From NCBI GenBank assembly GCA_000405605.1, contig ASPA01000077.1, positions 1-8,768 of the forward strand: 8,768 nt of DNA. Direction: 5' to 3'. Made by a program: the position numbers and the translations under genes. Under the pieces are notes generated by a model, which was given only the letters and a program-made list of their open reading frames with translations, was not told the DNA's origin and ran no database searches. Below, piece after piece: positions 5,837 through 8,768 of this stretch. Position 1 is the first letter of the stretch, and each line of letters starts with the position of its first letter. The DNA is from Atribacteria bacterium SCGC AAA255-G05 (GTDB taxonomy: Bacteria > Atribacterota > Phoenicimicrobiia > Phoenicimicrobiales > Phoenicimicrobiaceae).

Positions 5837-6538
5837 ATGCACTTTTACGATTCTATTTTATATAACTGTATTTGTGAAATAAGATTTGAACCAAGATTTA
5901 TTTATCATGGCAAAAGGTATGAAATATGCGAAAAATTTCAAAATAAGTTACCCAATTGGAATATAGATATAGGGAAAATAGAACTTAACGATTTATTTGG
6001 AAAAAAAGAAGAAGATAGAAAAAATATTTTTAGATTTACTAATAGAGGAGCTTCTTTAAATACTCATAATGCGGGTGTATATGAAAATTTTAAATCTCTT
6101 GCAGAGCTTATATTCCCAAAAATTATAGAGGGATTAGGATTAGTTAAATTAGATAGGGTAGGCATTAGAAGTTTTTTTATTTTTCAATCTGATTCAGGTT
6201 TTTCGGATTTAAAAGACTTTCTATTTAATAAATTATATAATGTTGAAGCAAAAAATAATAATATTTTCGGGGAAATTACTGATATAGCATACGTGATAAA
6301 CACTAAAAAAAATAATTTCGATTTGCATATAGAAATTGGTCCATTAAAAAAAGAAGAAATAATGAAACGTTTTGGTTTTGTGGGGAAAATAGCTCCTGAA
6401 GTTAGTATTCTACTCGATTTAGACTGTTCCAAAAAAAATGTTAAAAGTAATATTTTTTTAAATATACTAAAGGAATATAATGAAATCATAAATGATATCC
6501 AAGTTGATTTATTAAATTATCTTAAAAAGGAGAAATGA
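5837..6538 (+). CDS. TIGR04255-like family protein
   Basis: The 233-residue protein opens with LYNCICEIRFEPRF (8-21), matching the opening strand of TIGR04255 proteins (a sporadically distributed family near 230-270 residues). The same fit appears in FKSLAELIFPKIIEGLGLVK followed by LDRVGIRSFFIF (85-116), the family's central D-R-hydrophobic-G-hydrophobic-R strand. The end, LLDLDCSKKNVKSNIFLNIL then KEYNEIINDIQVDLLN (192-227), also fits. The biochemical role of the family is not known; members often sit in variable, defence-rich regions. The gene heads a three-gene cluster whose next start is 2 nt past its stop, with its own AAGGAG. The base composition is much more AT-rich than in the genes to the left and right, which suggests transfer. 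It has no membrane segments. Confidence 0.65.
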   Translation: MHFYDSILYNCICEIRFEPRFIYHGKRYEICEKFQNKLPNWNIDIGKIELNDLFGKKEEDRKNIFRFTNRGASLNTHNAGVYENFKSLAELIFPKIIEGLGLVKLDRVGIRSFFIFQSDSGFSDLKDFLFNKLYNVEAKNNNIFGEITDIAYVINTKKNNFDLHIEIGPLKKEEIMKRFGFVGKIAPEVSILLDLDCSKKNVKSNIFLNILKEYNEIINDIQVDLLNYLKKEK

Positions 6539-6539
6539 T

Positions 6540-6983
6540 ATGGTATCTGTATTAGATGTAGATGAATTTATTGCAACGAATAAATATTTAAACTCAAATA
6601 GAATTCAAGATAAAAATATTTATAATACGGAAGATAACATTGATAAAACTACTGAAACAAAAAAAGATAGTACAATGTATAATTTTCCCGTTATTAATCA
6701 AATATCTTTAGAATGTAAAAATATTTTTATAGAGTCTTTAAATAGCAAAATTTATAAGTTGAAAAAACCTATCCCAGTGTGCATTGAATATGATGGGAAA
6801 ACATACATTGCAAATAGTTATGACTTAGGATTATATGGATACGATGATATGGAATTGGAAGCAATAGAAGACCTGAAAAAATCAATTATAGAATGCTACG
6901 AAGACTTAAAAACTGAAACAGAATTGAGTCCAATTTTAAAAAGAATGATGGTTTATTATAAAGAAATAATAGAAGAAAAGTAA
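6540..6983 (+). CDS. HicB-like protein with long N-terminal extension
   Basis: Of 147 residues, 1-48 are Asn/Lys/Thr/Asp-rich and look unstructured. Residues 71-124 follow the HicB partial-RNase H-like pattern: a first strand IPVCIEYDGKTYIANSYDLG, then LYGYDDMELEAIEDLKKSII (acidic helix) and ECYEDL. This compares with the P-D-L-P-G-C...T.EEAL.N.KEAI layout of classic HicB antitoxins. The C-terminus (125-147) is a basic/acidic helix. HicB proteins neutralise and repress with HicA toxins. Here the order is reversed relative to classic hicA-hicB, with the toxin-like gene following 1 nt downstream. The assignment is by fold pattern and context, so it is moderate. The extension is unusual and could be a DNA- or protein-binding arm. 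Confidence 0.55.
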   Translation: MVSVLDVDEFIATNKYLNSNRIQDKNIYNTEDNIDKTTETKKDSTMYNFPVINQISLECKNIFIESLNSKIYKLKKPIPVCIEYDGKTYIANSYDLGLYGYDDMELEAIEDLKKSIIECYEDLKTETELSPILKRMMVYYKEIIEEK

Positions 6984-6984
6984 T

Positions 6985-7260
6985 ATGCAATTAAAAAAAA
7001 TAGAAGCACAGACGATAATTAATAAACTACAGATAGAATATAGTCATAAAAAGCATAATTATGGGTGGTTTAAATATAAAGGGATACCTATTTTAGCAGT
7101 ATATTATTCTCATGGTAGAGGAGATATGCCAGGAAAAGTTCCAGATAAATTTAGACAATCTTTAAAAATTAATGAGGATGATTTTGAGAATTTAAAAAAT
7201 TGTCCTCTTAGCAGAGAAGATTATATCAAAATTCTAAAAGAAAAAGGACTTATAAAATAA
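6985..7260 (+). CDS. HicA-like small protein, candidate toxin
   Basis: The 91-residue protein has a central strand region WFKYKGIPILAVYYSHGRGD (28-47) with His43. Then come a helix VPDKFRQSLKINEDDFENL (52-70) and the signature NCPLSREDYIKILKEKGLI (72-90). The same pattern, an S-H-G strand, a Q/S-L helix, then C-P-L-S-R-E-D-Y, occurs in a family of small HicA-like proteins of unknown activity found in bacteria and archaea. HicA toxins are double-stranded-RNA-binding-fold mRNA interferases with a catalytic His. His43 is a candidate, but the surrounding motif differs from classic HicA. It is preceded by a 1-nt gap from the HicB-like gene, and the two terminators that follow close the unit. It has no ribosome site of its own worth noting, consistent with translational coupling. 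Confidence 0.55.
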   Translation: MQLKKIEAQTIINKLQIEYSHKKHNYGWFKYKGIPILAVYYSHGRGDMPGKVPDKFRQSLKINEDDFENLKNCPLSREDYIKILKEKGLIK

Positions 7261-7286
7261 TTGAGTAATACAAAAGAATATTTACC

Positions 7287-7319
7287 AAAACCCTTGCCCT
7301 AAGAAAGCAGGGGTTTTTT
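7287..7319 (+). terminator. Intrinsic terminator of the three-gene cluster
   Basis: AAAACCCTTGC (7287-7297) pairs with GCAGGGGTTTT (7307-7317), an 11-bp stem with one wobble and a 9-nt loop, followed by a T run. It lies 26 nt after the stop of the HicA-like gene. Confidence 0.85.
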
Positions 7320-7377
7320 ATTTTGGCTTGAAATATTAGATTTTTAAAAATTGCATATTAAGTAGATGAAAGCAAGG

Positions 7378-7418
7378 AAGGGGTCCTTCTTATACCGGAA
7401 GGATCCCTTTTATTTTTA
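7378..7418 (+). terminator. Second intrinsic terminator
   Basis: AAGGGGTCCTTC (7378-7389) pairs with GAAGGATCCCTT (7398-7409), a 12-bp stem with one G-U and an 8-nt loop, followed by TTTATTTTTA. It lies about 60 nt past the first terminator and seals off the next operon. Confidence 0.8.
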
Positions 7419-7495
7419 TAATATAGCGAGCAATTCAAAGCTAATCAAAGAAAAACACATCTTTATTTATGTAAATCAAAGCGGACGCTTTAATA

Positions 7496-7524
7496 TTGAC
7501 TTATACATGGTAATATGATAATAT
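7496..7524 (+). promoter_or_regulatory. Sigma-70 type promoter for the DUF1659 operon
   Basis: TTGACT (7496-7501) and TAATAT (7519-7524) are spaced 17 nt. GATAAT at 7517-7522 is an alternative -10. The distance to the ATG at 7586 leaves a leader of about 55 nt. Confidence 0.65.
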
Positions 7525-7570
7525 GTTCATATAACAACTTGGTTTTACTTGATTCAAATCCCATAAAAAA

Positions 7571-7578
7571 GGAGGTGA
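7571..7578 (+). promoter_or_regulatory. Very strong ribosome binding site
   Basis: GGAGGTGA matches the full anti-Shine-Dalgarno core and is 7 nt from the ATG. An almost identical block, AAAAAGGAGGTGAAAAA(A)TAAATG, precedes the next gene at 7916-7934. Confidence 0.8.
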
Positions 7579-7585
7579 AAAATAA

Positions 7586-7813
7586 ATGGCAACAGTAATA
7601 ACCGTCCCTCGTGATTCAAGCCTGCAATTTAGACTGGTAGTAGGTACCAATCCGGGTACCGGAGCTCCTATCATCAACAGCAAGTCCTTTGGTAATATTA
7701 AATCTACTGCTCTAGATCAGGATGTCTATGATACAGCTACCGCTTTAGTAGGCCTGCAGAAGTATACCGTAGATGAAATCAGACTCGGACAAGAATCCCA
7801 ACTTACTGAATAG
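7586..7813 (+). CDS. DUF1659 family protein
   Basis: The 75-residue protein fits the whole DUF1659 domain (Pfam PF07872): a short polar N-terminus, a strand (SSLQFRLVVGTNPGTGAPII), KSFGNIKSTALDQDVYDTAT (33-52) and a helix ALVGLQKYTVDEIRLGQESQL ending in L-T-E. In Firmicutes this family usually sits beside DUF2922 and YvrJ, and its function is unknown. No membrane segment is present. The start is fixed by the strong GGAGGTGA site. It heads the operon driven by the promoter at 7496, and a DUF2922 gene follows after a 118-nt spacer that holds a micro-ORF and a hairpin. Confidence 0.85.
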   Translation: MATVITVPRDSSLQFRLVVGTNPGTGAPIINSKSFGNIKSTALDQDVYDTATALVGLQKYTVDEIRLGQESQLTE

Positions 7814-7846
7814 TAAAATAGTCGTTAATAGGAGAGGAGGAGGAGT

Positions 7847-7861
7847 ATGAAAGAAAATTAA
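7847..7861 (+). other. Micro-ORF of four codons (MKEN) with a strong ribosome site
   Basis: AGGAGGAGGAG ends 1 nt before ATG AAA GAA AAT TAA. The run of overlapping Shine-Dalgarno matches lies close to the ATG, at the short end of useful spacing. It may be a leader peptide or a ribosome-loading site ahead of the DUF2922 gene, or the wreck of a small gene. In Firmicutes the related operon has a short YvrJ gene. Confidence 0.35.
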
Positions 7862-7886
7862 CGGCTAAAAACTAAAAACCGATAAC

Positions 7887-7908
7887 GGATTTACCTTCTG
7901 GTAAATCC
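7887..7908 (+). promoter_or_regulatory. Perfect hairpin just upstream of the DUF2922 ribosome site
   Basis: GGATTTACC (7887-7895) and GGTAAATCC (7900-7908) form a perfect 9-bp stem with a TTCT loop, ending 7 nt before GGAGGTGA. No T run follows, so it is not a terminator. It could shield or expose the ribosome site, or stabilise the mRNA after processing. Confidence 0.7.
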
Positions 7909-7931
7909 TGAAAAAGGAGGTGAAAAAATAA

Positions 7932-8204
7932 ATGCCAACCGAATTAGGAGAAGTAACCAGTTATAAGAGACTCTATATGCAATTCAGGGACAGTGCTGCA
8001 AACACTACCAACCTTACTTTGGATAATCCTAAAAATTTAGATGATGCAGATTACGCTGATTTTGCCGCACAAGATGCAGCTATTGAAGGAGTTATGGATA
8101 CTATAATCGCTAAGAACATTTTCCATAATAACGGGAATGACCTGGTAGCCAAAGTCAATGCCAGGATCCTTGATTACAAGTCTACCGATGTGATGGATGT
8201 GTAA
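7932..8204 (+). CDS. DUF2922 family protein
   Basis: The 90-residue protein matches DUF2922 (Pfam PF11148) in its core: a strand TTNLTLDNPK (25-34), an acidic stretch ADFAAQDAAIEGVMDTIIAKNIF (42-64) and NDLVAKVNARILDYKSTDV (69-87). The family motif I-I-x-K-N-I-F and the terminal A-R-I-x-D are both visible. The function is unknown. The N-terminus (MPTELGEVTSYKRLYMQF) is slightly longer than typical members. The start follows a full GGAGGTGA with 8-nt spacing. It lies in the DUF1659-DUF2922 order seen in Firmicutes, here followed 79 nt later by a holin gene, which is not the usual YvrJ partner. Confidence 0.85.
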   Translation: MPTELGEVTSYKRLYMQFRDSAANTTNLTLDNPKNLDDADYADFAAQDAAIEGVMDTIIAKNIFHNNGNDLVAKVNARILDYKSTDVMDV

Positions 8205-8283
8205 TATAAAATCAATATAAAATCTTCCTTGGAGGGCTCCGCGGACCTTCCTTGGGAGAGAGAAAAAAAGAAAGGAGAAATCA
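8205..8283. other. Spacer with short direct repeat CTTCCTTGG
   Basis: CTTCCTTGGAG and CTTCCTTGGGAG form an imperfect direct repeat around the GC-rich palindrome TCCGCGGA. The stretch ends in AAAGGAG (about 8272-8278), which serves the holin start. Confidence 0.5.
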
Positions 8284-8646
8284 ATGTTAGAAGTATTTAT
8301 CACCAAATATCTGTTGGATTTCGCTCTGGTCTTTCTGGTAGGCCTGGCCTCTAAATATATGGTGGGCAAGTTAGGCCAGGATAGGACAGACAAGATAAAA
8401 GAGGCTATACTTGCCGCTATGCTCTGGGCAGAAGAAGAGCTGGGGGTAGGAAACGGTGAGGAAAAATGGAAGATAGCCTGGGTAAAACTGGTTGAAATAT
8501 TAAGGAAGCAGAAAGTAGAATTAAAAGAGGGTGAGATTTCCTATGTAAAGGATCTTATGAAAGCCACTGTTCCGGAGGTGAATGAAATCATCTATAAGGC
8601 TATGCCGGATGTAGTAAGGAATGCCAGGACTTTAAAATATAAATAA
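8284..8646 (+). CDS. LLH-type phage holin (Holin_LLH-like)
   Basis: The 120-residue protein has one N-terminal membrane helix (about 5-24, YLLDFALVFLVGLASKYM). Then comes GKLGQDRTDKIKEAILAAML (28-47), and a helix carrying WAEEELGVGNGEEKWKIAWV (48-67) and LVEILRKQK. The tail is amphipathic and ends in basic residues. One membrane helix followed by the A-x-x-A-x-x-W-A-E-E...G-x-G-x-E-K pattern is that of the phage LL-H holin family (Pfam PF09682). Holins form lesions that let a cell-wall enzyme reach the peptidoglycan. AAAGGAG lies about 6 nt before the ATG. A gene with an M15 peptidase start follows 3 nt after its stop, as expected for a lysis pair. Confidence 0.75.
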   Translation: MLEVFITKYLLDFALVFLVGLASKYMVGKLGQDRTDKIKEAILAAMLWAEEELGVGNGEEKWKIAWVKLVEILRKQKVELKEGEISYVKDLMKATVPEVNEIIYKAMPDVVRNARTLKYK

Positions 8647-8649
8647 ATT

Positions 8650-8768
8650 ATGGATAAAATTAATGATATAGAATTAACTGAATATTTTTCTTTATATGAG
8701 TTTGAGTGTCCCTGCTGTAAGCGGGTTATGCTGTCTCCGGATCTTTTTGCCAGGTTAAATCATTTAAG
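8650..8768 (+). CDS. Peptidase M15-like cell-wall enzyme, N-terminus only (3' partial)
   Basis: The ATG lies 3 nt after the holin stop and the frame is open to the right edge (39 codons). The visible residues read MDKINDIELTEYFSLYEFEC, then PCCKRVMLSPDLFARLNHL. This follows the start of phage-type M15 D-Ala-D-Ala peptidases (typically L-T-x-x-F-S-L-x-E-F-x-C-P-C-C-G...L-x-P-x-L-L-x-x-L). The catalytic zinc ligands lie further on and are not visible. No separate ribosome site is seen, so it is probably coupled to the holin. An M15 enzyme beside a holin is the expected endolysin position. Confidence 0.75.
   Translation, partial: MDKINDIELTEYFSLYEFECPCCKRVMLSPDLFARLNHL

Larger units (their letters stand above)
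7261..7585. other. Intergenic: two terminators and a promoter
   Basis: The stretch holds two forward terminators, a spacer with no gene, and then the promoter and strong ribosome site of the DUF1659 operon. Confidence 0.7.

Noticed and set aside
6184..6489. Minus-strand ORF of 101 codons
   Set aside because: It is antisense to the TIGR04255-like gene in AT-rich DNA, with no ribosome site.
7501..7683. Minus-strand ORF of 60 codons
   Set aside because: It overlaps the promoter and start of the DUF1659 gene and has no recognisable content.
8037..8393. Minus-strand ORF of 118 codons
   Set aside because: It is antisense to the DUF2922 and holin genes, both of which have strong family support.

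Overview
The window is AT-rich, with strong GGAGG-type ribosome binding sites. It looks like a chromosomal piece of an uncultured or poorly known anaerobic bacterium of Firmicutes or Atribacterota-like type. The taxonomic guess rests on the NapH-like ferredoxin membrane protein, the DUF1659/DUF2922 pair and the Shine-Dalgarno sequences, and it is an inference. An unusual amount of the window is decaying DNA: a frameshifted membrane gene, a pyruvate kinase stump and fragments of DNA-binding genes.

Region by region: (1) 1-1478, plus strand: a polyferredoxin-type membrane protein entering from the left edge, overlapped by a membrane-anchored partner. (2) 1479-1821: a dead 5' stump of pyruvate kinase. 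(3) 1822-3538, minus strand: an apparent operon of a small histidine-bearing membrane protein without a clear start, an ECF-type sigma factor, and a two-helix membrane protein split by a one-base frameshift. (4) 3539-4921: a graveyard with a recombinase-type HTH fragment, a winged-helix fragment, 22-nt-spaced direct repeats, degenerate repeats, a regular C-run block and a terminator. (5) 4922-5221, minus: a small secreted protein with a calcium-loop motif. (6) 5222-5836: mostly non-coding, with a short ORF relic and a second copy of the degenerate repeat. (7) 5837-7260, plus: a very AT-rich three-gene cluster with 1-nt gaps, encoding a TIGR04255-like protein, a HicB-like protein and a HicA-like protein. 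(8) 7261-7585: two good intrinsic terminators, then a promoter. (9) 7586 to the right edge, plus: DUF1659, DUF2922, an LLH-type holin and the start of an M15-type peptidase.

The two regions most likely to be functional accessory systems are 7 and 9. The 5837-7260 cluster reads as a self-contained, probably transferred toxin-antitoxin or defence-like cassette: a HicB/HicA-like pair behind a TIGR04255 gene, closed by terminators. The 7586-8768 cassette joins two small proteins of unknown function, driven by near-identical and very strong initiation sites, to a holin and a cell-wall peptidase. It resembles a lysis or export module of phage descent.

All family assignments were made by reading motifs, without database searches. 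Names given without a gene symbol should be read as family-level calls.
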